From Labrenzia sp. PHM005 (GTDB lineage Bacteria; Pseudomonadota; Alphaproteobacteria; Rhizobiales; Stappiaceae), in contig NZ_CP041191.1 of NCBI RefSeq assembly GCF_006517275.1, positions 4,955,001-5,019,000 on the forward strand: 64,000 bases of DNA, in the 5' to 3' direction. A program made the position numbers and the translations under genes. The notes below the pieces were generated by a model. The model was not told the origin of the DNA. It ran no database searches and saw only the letters and a program-made list of their open reading frames with translations. This document shows, piece after piece, positions 43,644 to 53,035 of the stretch (the stretch's first letter is position 1; every line of letters begins with the position of its first letter).

Positions 43644-44966
43644 ATGGCATCAACAAAACCAAAAATCCTGATCGCGACACTGGGCACCCGTGGTGATGTC
43701 CAGCCCTATGCTGCGCTTGCCGGTGAGCTGGTCCGACTTGGTGCACAGGTGGTCGTTGTCACCGGACACGGATTTGACAGCATGATCGGGAAAGCCGGCG
43801 CCCGGCCCCGCTCTGTTCCAGTTGATTACGAAGCGCTCTTACGTGCGCCGGAAGTCCGCGAAGCGCTTTTCACCGTCCGGGGCAAAATCCGGGTGGCGCG
43901 CAAAAGTGTTTCCGAACAACAAGAGGTCACCCGGGCGTTGTGGACGGCTGCGCTTGAAGAAAAACCGGATCTCATCCTGTTTAATCTCAAAGCGACAGTC
44001 GTAACCCTCGCCGCCCGGCGGCTGAACGTTCCGGCTCTACCGACCGTTCTCCAGCCAGTATCTGCCGCAACCGGTGACTTCCCGGTCCCACTGTTTGGCC
44101 TGCCGGACCTTGGCCGGACACTCAACCGGGCGGGTTATTTGGCGGCCCGCAAGCTTATGCGCCTTGGCCTGGCGCCGCTTCTCAAGCCGCTCAAATCTGA
44201 GATTTCTGATGATATTCTAGGACCGGAAGATCCACTTGACGGACATATGCCGGATGGCTCACAGGCGCTCAGTCTGCAGGGATTTTCAAGTGCCCTCATC
44301 CCGCGGCCGGAAGACTGGCCGGACCATGCTTGGCTCACCGGCTATTGGTTTTCCAAACCAGACAGAAAATATCAGCCAAAACTCGATCTGCTCCAATTTC
44401 TGGATAGCGGCCCGGCGCCTGTTTACGTCGGCTTCGGCTCAATGCCGAGCCGCAAACCGGATGATTTGACCGGCCTGATCTTGAGCGCTCTGAGCCAAAC
44501 GGGACAACGGGCGGTCCTTGCGCGCGGCTGGGGCGGTCTCAATGCTGGTGAATTGCCAGACGTCCTCAAAGACAAAGTCTACCTGATCGACAAAGCCCCA
44601 CACAGCTGGCTGTTTCCCCGTTGCAGCGGCATAATTCATCACGGCGGAGCAGGGACAACCCACGAAGCGCTGCGCTGGGGCAAACCCTCACTGGTTTGCC
44701 CGGTTTTTGCTGACCAGCCCTTTTGGGGAAGCCGAGTCCATAAGTCCGGTGCAGGTCCAGCGCCTATTCCGCAGCACAAACTAACCACCGGGCAGCTGAT
44801 AAAAGCTCTCTACGCCCTTGATGTGCCCGCCTATGCAGACAATGCGCAAAAGGCGGCGGAGGTCATGCAGAACGAGCCCGGCGCCGAGGGAGCGGCAAAA
44901 CAAATCATGAAGCATCTTGAAACAGCAAATCGCGTGACTGCCGAAAGGCCGATAGCCGCTCAATAG
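43644..44966 (+). CDS. GT1-family (UGT-type) glycosyltransferase
   Basis: Starting at ATG 43644 (a TTG at 43626 with AGAAGGA upstream is also possible) the protein is 440 residues. The N-terminal donor/acceptor half opens KILIATLGTRGDVQPYAALA, and the C-terminal half carries the UGT signature IIHHGGAGTTHEALRWGKPS and PVFADQPFWGSRVHKSGAG. Relatives glycosylate sterols, flavonoids, macrolides or rhamnolipid precursors. The acceptor is unknown and no biosynthetic genes adjoin it. Confidence 0.92.
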   Translation: MASTKPKILIATLGTRGDVQPYAALAGELVRLGAQVVVVTGHGFDSMIGKAGARPRSVPVDYEALLRAPEVREALFTVRGKIRVARKSVSEQQEVTRALWTAALEEKPDLILFNLKATVVTLAARRLNVPALPTVLQPVSAATGDFPVPLFGLPDLGRTLNRAGYLAARKLMRLGLAPLLKPLKSEISDDILGPEDPLDGHMPDGSQALSLQGFSSALIPRPEDWPDHAWLTGYWFSKPDRKYQPKLDLLQFLDSGPAPVYVGFGSMPSRKPDDLTGLILSALSQTGQRAVLARGWGGLNAGELPDVLKDKVYLIDKAPHSWLFPRCSGIIHHGGAGTTHEALRWGKPSLVCPVFADQPFWGSRVHKSGAGPAPIPQHKLTTGQLIKALYALDVPAYADNAQKAAEVMQNEPGAEGAAKQIMKHLETANRVTAERPIAAQ

Positions 44967-45007
44967 GCGCGCTGTGTCCGGTTCACTCTGAAAACCGAAA
45001 AAATTCC

Positions 45008-45772
45008 TTACTTGAACAAGCTGGAAAAGTACTTCTGATAGTCTTCGGACTGCCGGACTTTTTCAATCTCATCATATAATGCGGCCGCCAGCTCGGGTTT
45101 GTCTTGCGCCAATTTGTGCGACAGCATCAGATAATAATGCTTTTTGACCAGGGGAACTTCGACTTTGCGCACCACGTGTTGAAGATCGGGATTGCTCTGG
45201 ATGTAGTAGTCGGCCTTAGAGGTCAAGGATGCAACGCCGGACAGGTTGCCAGCAATCAACATCTTGAAGAGCTGGTCCAAGTCATCCCCTTCAAAAACTG
45301 ACGCGTTGTTTTCTTTCAAAACATCAATGACAGAATAGCCGTATATCGCCCCAACATCGCCACCCAGGTTCTTGAAGGTCTGCCCTGTCCAATCGGCAGG
45401 TGAAGACTTAAGCGTATATAAGGAATAGCTTTCTGTATGGGTGCGTTTCGCCGGATCGGGCTTGCCATCCGCCATGGGATACACCCCAAATCCCATCCGC
45501 TCTGGCTTGAAACTTGCCGAGTAGCATCCGTCAAAATTGTTGTTGGCAATTTGGTTCAGGCATCTGTTCCAGGGGACTTTTTTGAACTCAATCGCATAGC
45601 CCAAATTGCGCGCAGCGGTTTCGATCAAATAGGTATCAGCCCCCATGCCATCCATCAGCTGCCACGGAAAGTTCACTGTATTCTCACGGGCAACAATCAG
45701 CTCACCCGCTGAGACAGCGATTGGTTGCATCAACAGTGCAGCAGTTGCAGCAAAGGTCCGAATGGGTATCAT
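45008..45772 (-). CDS. Periplasmic solute-binding protein, paralogue A
   Basis: A GGAGGATAG site precedes the ATG; the product is 254 residues with a signal peptide ending about VSAGE. The mature region reads FPWQLMDGMGADTYLIETAA, KKVPWNRCLNQIANNNFDG and CYSASFKPERMGFGVYPMAD. Two cysteines flanking the N-terminal lobe (RCLNQI, GCYSAS) could form a disulfide. The next gene is a paralogue of equal length. SBP_bac_3-like, with no transporter partner nearby. Confidence 0.87.
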   Translation of the reverse strand: MIPIRTFAATAALLMQPIAVSAGELIVARENTVNFPWQLMDGMGADTYLIETAARNLGYAIEFKKVPWNRCLNQIANNNFDGCYSASFKPERMGFGVYPMADGKPDPAKRTHTESYSLYTLKSSPADWTGQTFKNLGGDVGAIYGYSVIDVLKENNASVFEGDDLDQLFKMLIAGNLSGVASLTSKADYYIQSNPDLQHVVRKVEVPLVKKHYYLMLSHKLAQDKPELAAALYDEIEKVRQSEDYQKYFSSLFK

Positions 45773-45835
45773 CTATCCTCCATACGGAGTCGAGCGCGAA
45801 CGGTTTTCAGTTTGATGTCATTGCAGAAAACCATT

Positions 45836-46600
45836 TTACCTTACCAAATTGGAATAATGATCCCGATAACCGGCTGACTGGCGGATCCTTTCAATTTCTT
45901 CATAGAAATCCGCAACCAGCGCCGGATGGGTGTTCGCCATTTTGTGTGAAAACATCAGATAATAATGTTTTTCTGCCAACGGTATTTCAGCTTTCAGGAT
46001 GCGTTCACCGTAGCCGGGCGTTCGCTGGATGATATAATCTGCCTGCAAGGTAAGTGAAGCGACAGCGTCGAGCCGGCCAGCATCCAGCATTTTGAACAAT
46101 CGCTCCAGGCTATGCGCCTCATAAACATTTGCATTGTTGTTTTTTAGATGTTCGATGATCGAGTAACCGAAAATGGCGCCAATATCTCCATTCAGGTTTT
46201 CAAACCCGGCCCCGGTCCAGTTCACACTGGATTGGTCCTGCACGTAAAGTGAATAGCTCTCCGAATGAAGTCGTTTGGCAGGGTCTGGCCGGTCTCCGGC
46301 CATCGGAAAAACGCCATGCTTCATCCTCTCCGGTTCGAAACTGGCAGAATAACAGCCGTCAAATTTGTTGTTGCCGATTTGATTGAGGCAGCGGGTCCAG
46401 GGAACGCGTTTGAAAATTAGCCGGTGTCCCAAGTTCCGAGCCGCAGTTTCGATCAAATAGGTATCTGCACCAATGCCGCTTTCCAGCTGCCATGGAAAGT
46501 ACTCAGCATCTTCAAGTGCGATTGTCAGTTCGGCAGCGCGCGCTGAATATGGCAGCACAAGAAAAAACAAAAGGAAAGCGAGGCTTCGCATCAAACACAT
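45836..46600 (-). CDS. Periplasmic solute-binding protein, paralogue B
   Basis: The ATG at 46600 (GGCGGAG site) gives 254 residues, the same length as the tandem paralogue 63 bases downstream. It shares FPWQL, GADTYLIETAARNLG, RCLNQIGNNKFDGCYSASF and the C-terminal PLAEKHYYLMFSHKMA. The signal peptide ends at about SARAAE. The high similarity marks a recent or maintained tandem duplication, perhaps of related ligands. No permease is nearby. Confidence 0.87.
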   Translation of the reverse strand: MCLMRSLAFLLFFLVLPYSARAAELTIALEDAEYFPWQLESGIGADTYLIETAARNLGHRLIFKRVPWTRCLNQIGNNKFDGCYSASFEPERMKHGVFPMAGDRPDPAKRLHSESYSLYVQDQSSVNWTGAGFENLNGDIGAIFGYSIIEHLKNNNANVYEAHSLERLFKMLDAGRLDAVASLTLQADYIIQRTPGYGERILKAEIPLAEKHYYLMFSHKMANTHPALVADFYEEIERIRQSAGYRDHYSNLVR

Positions 46601-46881
46601 AACACTCCGCCCTTTCGCCGAATTGACATGCAATCCAATTCTTTCTCACCCGCCCCAACACAACAATATAATAATTGATTTAACTGCTGGTTATTTTGAA
46701 TTATTCGCACTACTAACTAGACATAATAGATTTAACACTCGGATTTATTACAATCACCAACGTCTTCATCAAGTGTATCCTAATCGCCGGGGCATCCCCT
46801 GTCACACCAGTCCGGAGGGCACTTTCTTTTTGGCTTTGAGCCTGACAAGACTAAGAAGAGGTTTAAGGGAGAGGTCCAAAC

Positions 46882-48531
46882 GTGTTTCCAGCCCACTATA
46901 GTGTTTTTGTTATTTGCATCATTGTCCTGCTTTTCAGTCTTCTTCTGGCGATCACGGTCAATGGGCATTTCCTCTGGGCGGCGGCCGTCTCCGCTGCGCT
47001 AGTCGGTGTCGGGGTGACGGACCTTCTGCAAACCAGACATGCGGTCTTGCGCAATTATCCGGTTGCTGGCCATTTCCGGTTTTTGTTTGAGGCCATCCGC
47101 CCCGAACTGCGCCAGTACTTTTTTGAAAGCAATCAGGATGGGAGACCGTTTTCGCGCGAGCGCCGGTCAATGGTCTATGACCGGGCGAAGAACAGCGAAA
47201 GTGTTCTTCCCTTCGGCACAGAACTGGATGTTTATGACCGCTCTTATGGCTGGGTCAATCATTCCGTTTGCCCGCAGCCGCACCATCGGGAGGACCTTCG
47301 GGTCACCATCGGCGGACCGGACTGCACACAGCCCTATTCCGCCTCGCTGTTCAACATTTCGGCGATGAGCTTCGGCTCCTTATCCGGCAATGCCATACTC
47401 GCGCTGAACACAGGCGCAAAGGCCGGCAACTTCTATCACGACACGGGCGAAGGCAGTGTCTCGAGGTATCACCGGCAAGGCGGCGGCGACCTCGTTTGGG
47501 AGCTCGGCAGCGGCTATTTTGGCTGCCGCGCAGATGATGGCGGATTTGATGCGGACAAATTCGAAAAACAGGCTGCCGATCCGCAGATCAAGATGATTGA
47601 AATCAAGATGAGCCAGGGCGCCAAACCCGGCCACGGCGGCGTGCTCCCGGGGGCGAAGGTGACCGAAGAAATCGCGGAAGCTCGCGGCATTCCCCTTGGC
47701 AAGGAGTGTATTTCTCCTGCCAGCCATTCCGCCTTTTCATCTCCTCTGGAGCTGCTGGACTTCATCCAAAGGCTGCGCGAACTGTCCGGTGGCAAGCCAG
47801 TTGGCTTTAAACTGTGCATCGGCCACCGCTGGGAGTTCATGGCGATCGTCAAGGCGATGTTAAAAACCGGTATCAAACCGGATTTCATTGTCGTGGATGG
47901 TGCGGAAGGCGGCACGGGCGCGGCGCCCGTTGAATTTGCCAACCGGCTCGGAACCCCGCTGCGCCAGGGTCTTTTGTTCGTGCACAATTGCCTCGTTGGT
48001 GCGGGCATACGTGAAGACATCAAGATCGGCGCCAGCGGCAAGCTGATCAGCGCGTTTGATATCGCCGGCACGATGGCTCTGGGGGCGGACTGGGTGAACT
48101 CCGCGCGCGGCTTCATGTTCGCGGTCGGCTGCATCCAGTCGCAAAGCTGCCACACCAACAAATGCCCGACAGGAGTTGCGACACAGGATCCAAAACGGCA
48201 AAAGGCCTTGAATGTGCCCGATAAAGCCCAGCGCGTTGCCAACTTTCACCGCAATACCATGAAATCCCTGATCGAATTCACAGCAGCAGCTGGTCTTGAT
48301 CACCCAAAGGAATTCCGGCCGGAACATTTTTATTTGCGGGCCGGCCAACGCGAAATAATGCCGGCCAGCGCAGCGCTCACCTGGGTCAAGACCGGCGCCT
48401 TGTTAGACCCCAGCCACGACATTGCCGGCTATTCCACCTATTGGGCGATGGCCGAAGCGGACAGCTTTGCACCGGCCAAACCACTCGCCGTCGCAAAGGC
48501 GGAGTTCCGTCATCATCTGAGCCATCATTGA
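46882..48531 (+). CDS. Membrane-anchored FMN-binding GltB-like protein
   Basis: A GTG start with GGGAGAGG upstream gives 549 residues. One or two N-terminal membrane helices (about 8-45) precede a glutamate-synthase-type FMN domain: SAMSFGSLSGNAILALNTGA, GGGDLVWELGSGYFGCR, MSQGAKPGHGGVLPGAKV, DGAEGGTGAAPVEF and the cysteine cluster CIQSQSCHTNKCPTGVAT for a 3Fe-4S centre. The glutaminase domain of true GltB is absent. This is the known FMN-binding glutamate synthase family protein, whose reaction is unproven. Confidence 0.9.
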   Translation: MFPAHYSVFVICIIVLLFSLLLAITVNGHFLWAAAVSAALVGVGVTDLLQTRHAVLRNYPVAGHFRFLFEAIRPELRQYFFESNQDGRPFSRERRSMVYDRAKNSESVLPFGTELDVYDRSYGWVNHSVCPQPHHREDLRVTIGGPDCTQPYSASLFNISAMSFGSLSGNAILALNTGAKAGNFYHDTGEGSVSRYHRQGGGDLVWELGSGYFGCRADDGGFDADKFEKQAADPQIKMIEIKMSQGAKPGHGGVLPGAKVTEEIAEARGIPLGKECISPASHSAFSSPLELLDFIQRLRELSGGKPVGFKLCIGHRWEFMAIVKAMLKTGIKPDFIVVDGAEGGTGAAPVEFANRLGTPLRQGLLFVHNCLVGAGIREDIKIGASGKLISAFDIAGTMALGADWVNSARGFMFAVGCIQSQSCHTNKCPTGVATQDPKRQKALNVPDKAQRVANFHRNTMKSLIEFTAAAGLDHPKEFRPEHFYLRAGQREIMPASAALTWVKTGALLDPSHDIAGYSTYWAMAEADSFAPAKPLAVAKAEFRHHLSHH

Positions 48532-48697
48532 GCAGAAGGAACGGAACTAAATAGTCGAGCTGCCGGCCAGAACATTCGTCAAAATCGTCTCACCTGACGA
48601 GGGCAACTGGTTTTGCAAAAGGGTCCAACCCGCAGGAAGGCTCACCCCATCCTGTTTGGCCTGGACTTCCGGTCGTCGGCAATACGTTAAGCCATCA

Positions 48698-48726
48698 CAA
48701 AAAAAGCCCGGCACATGCCGGGCTTT
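48698..48726 (-). terminator. Intrinsic terminator of the flotillin operon
   Basis: AGCCCGGCA (48705-48713) and TGCCGGGCT (48716-48724) pair on the minus strand with a small loop, followed by a run of seven T (plus-strand AAAAAAA). It lies 20 bases after the flotillin stop. Confidence 0.8.
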
Positions 48727-48743
48727 CCTAACGATCAGTTGCT

Positions 48744-50642
48744 TTATTCGGCGACCGCCTGGGATTCTTCAGATTGCCGCATGTTTTGCTGAGCCGGTTC
48801 AACGGGGAGTTCTGCCAAAGCATCACCATCGATTGCGCTTGATGGTTCGTTTTCCTCAACTGCACTCTGCAAAGCCGACTTCAGAGCGCTTTCATCGATC
48901 ACCGCCGGACTTTTTGTCTCCATAAGACCGTTGGTCAGGCCAGACAGACCGGAGCCATCCAGGCCAACTTCCTTCATCATCGCATCCAGCAGCGGGGCTT
49001 GGGACCGGTATTTTAGGGCAGAAGACACCATCTGGTCGGCCAGATTCCCGCTTCCTCCGCCGTTTGGAGCAGCGCCATTTCCAGACCCAGATGTTCCACC
49101 AGTCATGCCATCGACTTGGATGATCTTGATGCCATCAATCTGCTCAAGCGGCTTCACGCTTTCGGCAATGATGTCCGGCAGTTGCTCCAAGAGCTTGATG
49201 CGGACCTGCATGGCGATCTGGTCTGGTGACAGCAAGTTGGCCGCTTCGTTGATCGCCCGTTGACCATTGGCTTCCACCTCATAGAGCGCTCTTTCAGCTT
49301 CGGCACGCAGTTTGTCGGCTTCTGCCGAACCTTCCGCCTCAATTCGGAGCTTTGAGGCCTCAGCTTCCGCCGTAATCCGGACAGCCTCGGCTTGGTCGGC
49401 AGCCGCCTGCTTTTGCGCTTCCGCACCGACGGTGATCGCGACTGCGTCCATCTCGGCCGCCTTGCGGGCTTCGATCAGTTCGATCTGCTTATCGCGTTCC
49501 GCGATTTCTGTATCGCGTGCGGTTGCAACCTGCTCGGCCGCTTTGGCTGCCACCGCCCGGGCCTCATCGGCCTCGGCTTCCGCCTCGGATTTCTCACGGG
49601 ATTTGGCCGCAACCGCAATGTCGCGATCTTGTTCCGCAAGTTCGATCAGTTTTTGTTTTTCGACATTTGCCGCCTCAACGGTGCGTTCTTTGGAAATCTC
49701 CCGTTCGCGCACCTGCTGATCCATGGCAATCTGGCGTTCCGTAACCACCTGGTTGGATTCAATGTCCTTTTCTTTGACCTTTTGCGCAGCTTGAATTTTC
49801 GCTTCCTCTGCTTCGCGTTCACGCTCAGCTTGCTGTTTGGCAATCAGAGACACTTGTTCGGCTCTGCGGATTTCGACCTCGCGCTGCTGTTCCAGCTTTG
49901 CGAACTCTTCATCCCGGCTGATCTGCAGCCTTTCCTGCTCGGCTTCCAAGTTCTTGCGCTGAATGAGAACTTCAGTCTCCTGTTCGATGTCGTTGCGCTT
50001 TTTGCGGCGCTCCTCAATCGCCTGGGTGAGTTTGGTCAAACCTTCCGCATCAAATGCGTTTTCCGGATTGAAGTATTCCCGGTTGGTTTGGTCCAAACCC
50101 GTCAGCGAGACCGACTCCAATTCAAGGCCGTTTTTCAAAATATCTTCAGAAACAGCAGCTTGCACCTTCTGAACAAAGTTGACCCGTTGCTCGTGCAGTT
50201 CTTCCATGGCCATTTCGGCCGCAACTGCACGAAGTGCATCTACGAACTTGCCTTCAACCAGCTCCCGCAAAGCCTCCGGCCTCATGGTGCGTTGGCCGAG
50301 TGTCTGCGCGGCATTGGCGATGGATTCGACGGTCGGCTGAACACGGACATAAAACTCAGCCAATACATCGACCCGCATCCGGTCCTTGGTGATCAGGGCC
50401 TGATCATTCGACCGGCGAACCTCTAGCCGCAGTGTATTCATGTTGACGGGAATGATGTCATGAAGAACAGGCAACACCAGTGTTCCGCCGTTCATGACGA
50501 CCCGCTGACCACCAAAGCCTGTCCGAACAAACGACACTTCCTTGGTGGAACGCCTGTACAACCGGGAGACAATCAGACCGATTGTGAGAAGCGCAACAAA
50601 TGCGATGCCAACGAGAATACCAATGCCAACGAGTTGATCCAT
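48744..50642 (-). CDS. Flotillin/YqiK-family protein
   Basis: AAAGGAG precedes the ATG; 632 residues. An N-terminal membrane helix (VGIGILVGIAFVALLTIGLI) is followed by an SPFH domain (RTGFGGQRVVMNGGTLVLP, LITKDRMRVDVLAEFYVRVQ) and a very long Glu/Ala/Gln/Lys-rich coiled coil, then a Gly-rich C-terminal tail. Flotillins organise membrane microdomains and respond to envelope stress. It is the last gene of an operon with YqiJ-like, PspA and RHH-type genes, and a terminator follows. The role is by family analogy. Confidence 0.95.
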   Translation of the reverse strand: MDQLVGIGILVGIAFVALLTIGLIVSRLYRRSTKEVSFVRTGFGGQRVVMNGGTLVLPVLHDIIPVNMNTLRLEVRRSNDQALITKDRMRVDVLAEFYVRVQPTVESIANAAQTLGQRTMRPEALRELVEGKFVDALRAVAAEMAMEELHEQRVNFVQKVQAAVSEDILKNGLELESVSLTGLDQTNREYFNPENAFDAEGLTKLTQAIEERRKKRNDIEQETEVLIQRKNLEAEQERLQISRDEEFAKLEQQREVEIRRAEQVSLIAKQQAEREREAEEAKIQAAQKVKEKDIESNQVVTERQIAMDQQVREREISKERTVEAANVEKQKLIELAEQDRDIAVAAKSREKSEAEAEADEARAVAAKAAEQVATARDTEIAERDKQIELIEARKAAEMDAVAITVGAEAQKQAAADQAEAVRITAEAEASKLRIEAEGSAEADKLRAEAERALYEVEANGQRAINEAANLLSPDQIAMQVRIKLLEQLPDIIAESVKPLEQIDGIKIIQVDGMTGGTSGSGNGAAPNGGGSGNLADQMVSSALKYRSQAPLLDAMMKEVGLDGSGLSGLTNGLMETKSPAVIDESALKSALQSAVEENEPSSAIDGDALAELPVEPAQQNMRQSEESQAVAE

Positions 50643-50696
50643 AATCCACTCACTCCTTTAGATATTTTGATAAAAATTCGGTAGATTCCGAGCTTC

Positions 50697-51458
50697 CTAA
50701 CCGGCGGAACCGGACAATGACTCATTTGTGTTCCGGATGGCGGCGAATCTGGCGCCAACCTGCCGGACTATGATGATTTCAGACCCCTGCTCCAAAATGA
50801 CACCGTCCTCATCCGGCTCGACCAGAACATAGTGACTTTGGCCGGTATGATCCTTCAACCGCGCCTGGGCAGGCAGACCCTTTTCCGCATTCCCTTGAAC
50901 GATAATTGCCGGCTTTCCGACAAATGTTTTGCGCGAGACGGCGTCTGTCTCTTCCGTCGGCATGATTTTCGCCAGGCCAAGTGCAGTAACCCTGGTAAAC
51001 GGCAGAGCCCCGGCAAATGCTCCTGCCGAAGCTAGCGCCCCGGGAAGCAGCCAGCCCGTGACCGAGTGAATGACGCCCTGCAGCACATAGCCTGCGACGC
51101 CAAAGCCAGTCAGGAAAAGCACCAGGATGATTAGCGCAGGAACCCGCCCGAAGCACAGCCAGCCAAGAAATTGGCTGAACAGGCCCTGCCCCGCGCCCGA
51201 CGCATCCGGTGCATTGGCGCCGACAACTTCCAGGTCCCCGGTCAACACCCCACTGGGTGTCTCCATATCAAACTCCGGCCCGTCAAAGTCCGGGATATCA
51301 GCATCCGGCAGATCGAACTCCGGCAGCAGGCTGTCGATCATGCTCGACAGCCCAAGCCCCATCAAAGTTCCAACCCCTTCCGCCAATGCGATGGCCATCA
51401 TCAGGCCAAGAGCAACGGCAAAGGGTGTGTTTTGATCTGCGAGTATAAACCCGACCAT
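50697..51458 (-). CDS. YqiJ/NfeD-like membrane protein with OB-fold
   Basis: The ATG at 51458 (or a TTG at 51464 overlapping the PspA stop) gives 253 residues with about four hydrophobic segments, for example ALGLMMAIALAEGVGTLMGL and PALIILVLFLTGFGVAGYVL, then a soluble C-terminal OB-like domain (KTFVGKPAIIVQGNAEKGLP, AQARLKDHTGQSHYVLVEPD). This is the YqiJ/DUF1449 layout, a partner of flotillin/YqiK in E. coli. It lies 54 bases before the flotillin gene. Confidence 0.9.
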   Translation of the reverse strand: MVGFILADQNTPFAVALGLMMAIALAEGVGTLMGLGLSSMIDSLLPEFDLPDADIPDFDGPEFDMETPSGVLTGDLEVVGANAPDASGAGQGLFSQFLGWLCFGRVPALIILVLFLTGFGVAGYVLQGVIHSVTGWLLPGALASAGAFAGALPFTRVTALGLAKIMPTEETDAVSRKTFVGKPAIIVQGNAEKGLPAQARLKDHTGQSHYVLVEPDEDGVILEQGSEIIIVRQVGARFAAIRNTNESLSGSAG

Positions 51459-51460
51459 GT

Positions 51461-52144
51461 TCAAGCGTCTTTCGCAGCTGCTTTCAGAGCAGCCAAACGC
51501 TCTGAAACCCTGTTTTTGCGTGCCAGATCTTCAAGCTCGGCAAGTTTGGCTGCATTTTCCCTGTTGGCCGGACCACTGCCGGGAAGTCCGGTCGACCGGG
51601 ACATGACCCGGTCAAACGCTTCTTCGGCCTTGCGCATCCGTCCTTCGACACTGTCAGCACCCGCAGCTTCGCCAGCAACAGCACTGTCTGCCGCATTTTG
51701 TTGCTGCGCCTTGCGGAACGCGGCAAGCTCGCTTTCGAGTTCCCGTTTGCGCGCCTTCAGCGCGTTGATGTAGCCTTCCAGTTCCTTTTCTTCGCGCACG
51801 GCATCAGCCACGGCGGTCTCCAAGACCGGGATTTGAACTTCCAGATCCAGCTGTTGCGCAATGGCCGCCTCTGCGAGATCGTCACGCCCCTCCCGGACCG
51901 CGAGCGCAATCTGCCCTTGCAGCTCTTCATGGCGCGAAGAAGTCTCGCTTAACCGTGTATTTGCCAAATGCTTGTTTGCAAGGACGCCGGCCAGTTCGTC
52001 ACGCACTTGATCCGTCGCCCGGTCCACTTCCCGGATCGCTTCGGCCATCACGGTTTCCGGCGTCGCATTCTCAATTGAATCAACAATTTGATTAACTCCG
52101 CCAGAGACCAGGCGCTTGACTCGTCCAACAAGACCTTCTGCCAT
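51461..52144 (-). CDS. PspA/IM30-family protein
   Basis: The ATG at 52144 follows AGGAAAGG and gives 227 residues, a long coiled-coil protein with an amphipathic N-terminus: MAEGLVGRVKRLVSGGVNQIVD, ATPETVMAEAIREVDRATDQ and ALKARKRELESELAAFRK. PspA-family proteins coat stressed inner membrane. It is second in the RHH-PspA-YqiJ-flotillin operon and overlaps or abuts the YqiJ gene. Confidence 0.93.
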   Translation of the reverse strand: MAEGLVGRVKRLVSGGVNQIVDSIENATPETVMAEAIREVDRATDQVRDELAGVLANKHLANTRLSETSSRHEELQGQIALAVREGRDDLAEAAIAQQLDLEVQIPVLETAVADAVREEKELEGYINALKARKRELESELAAFRKAQQQNAADSAVAGEAAGADSVEGRMRKAEEAFDRVMSRSTGLPGSGPANRENAAKLAELEDLARKNRVSERLAALKAAAKDA

Positions 52145-52174
52145 ATTCTCCAACCTTTCCTTTTTGTTTAAAAT

Positions 52175-52687
52175 CTATTCGCCTGCCGTTTCCTGGCGCT
52201 TGCGTTCAAGAAGACGCGCAATTTCAAGCACAGGTTCCAGCCTGCCTTCCATCAACCTTGGTTCATATGTCCGGCTCTGGGATGTCAGACCCAAATCAAA
52301 CACTTCTTCAATCAGCGCAAACAACTCGGCGGCGAGAGCAGCTTCGAACCGTTTCAGTTCCGCCTCGCCTCCACCGGCTTCAGGCGCGGCAGCGACCAGC
52401 TCTGCCATCATTTCCGGAAGCCGCTCGTAAAGCTTGATCACCAAGTCCGACCGCTGACCGGTTTCTCGTTGAAGCTGGCGGATCCTTCGTTCCGAGGGGC
52501 GCGCCATTTGCCGCAAGAGTTCTTCACAAGCCGTAGCGTCCTGTCCGCCTTCCTGCCGTGCCCGAGCTTCCCGCAATATGTCACGCAGTTTTTCACTGGG
52601 TGTTCTTGCGCCTTGGGCTTCATATTCGGCCAAAAAAGCGACGTCATCGTCACTGAGCCGCACACTGATCGGGATGCTTTTGGGCAT
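52175..52687 (-). CDS. RHH-like probable regulator heading the flotillin operon
   Basis: The ATG at 52687 follows GTGAAGGAA and gives 170 residues. The N-terminus, KSIPISVRLSDDDVAFLAEY then ARTPSEKLRDILREARARQ, has the beta-strand and two-helix shape of a ribbon-helix-helix domain. The rest is helical and acidic. It is first in the operon with PspA, YqiJ and flotillin, 30 bases ahead of PspA, and an 18-base near-perfect palindrome lies about 35 bases upstream. Autoregulation of the operon is the natural inference. The RHH fold is judged by eye. Confidence 0.75.
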   Translation of the reverse strand: MPKSIPISVRLSDDDVAFLAEYEAQGARTPSEKLRDILREARARQEGGQDATACEELLRQMARPSERRIRQLQRETGQRSDLVIKLYERLPEMMAELVAAAPEAGGGEAELKRFEAALAAELFALIEEVFDLGLTSQSRTYEPRLMEGRLEPVLEIARLLERKRQETAGE

Positions 52688-52721
52688 TTCCTTCACGCCA
52701 CTCGTTTTCAAATTTCGATAC

Positions 52722-52746
52722 CGTTTACATATGTATACGTTTGTAT
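52722..52746. promoter_or_regulatory. Candidate RHH operator with three half-sites
   Basis: CGTTTACAT/ATGTATACG (52722-52739) is a dyad matching at 8 of 9 positions, with an overlapping third half-site CGTTTGTAT (52738-52746). It is 35-60 bases upstream of the RHH start, in an AT-rich 348-base gap up to the next gene that otherwise shows nothing. Multiple tandem half-sites are typical for RHH dimers. Confidence 0.55.
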
Positions 52747-53035
52747 TGAAATGTCAACATATTTCACTTTATAATTGCATTTTCATAGTTAAACATCTTT
52801 AAATATCGCGACAAAATAAGGAAGACGCAGACCTAAATCAGCTAAGAGAAACAAAATCTTGTAACAAGAATACGAATGCCTGACAGGCTCTGACCTGTCT
52901 CGCCCCCGCCGCTCTGGCACATCAGGTTGTTTGGATGGAATGGTCCGCTGGCATCTGATGTCAAACTGACCGGAGACCCTGAACCGATTTGGCTGGACCT
53001 GAAACTCGGCTCACATTGCTATGCAGTTGTCTTGG

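Noticed and set aside
49392..50426. Plus-strand open frame of 344 codons across the flotillin gene
   Set aside because: The Phe/Leu/Arg-rich sequence is the complement of the Glu/Ala/Lys coiled coil; flotillin is certain on the minus strand.
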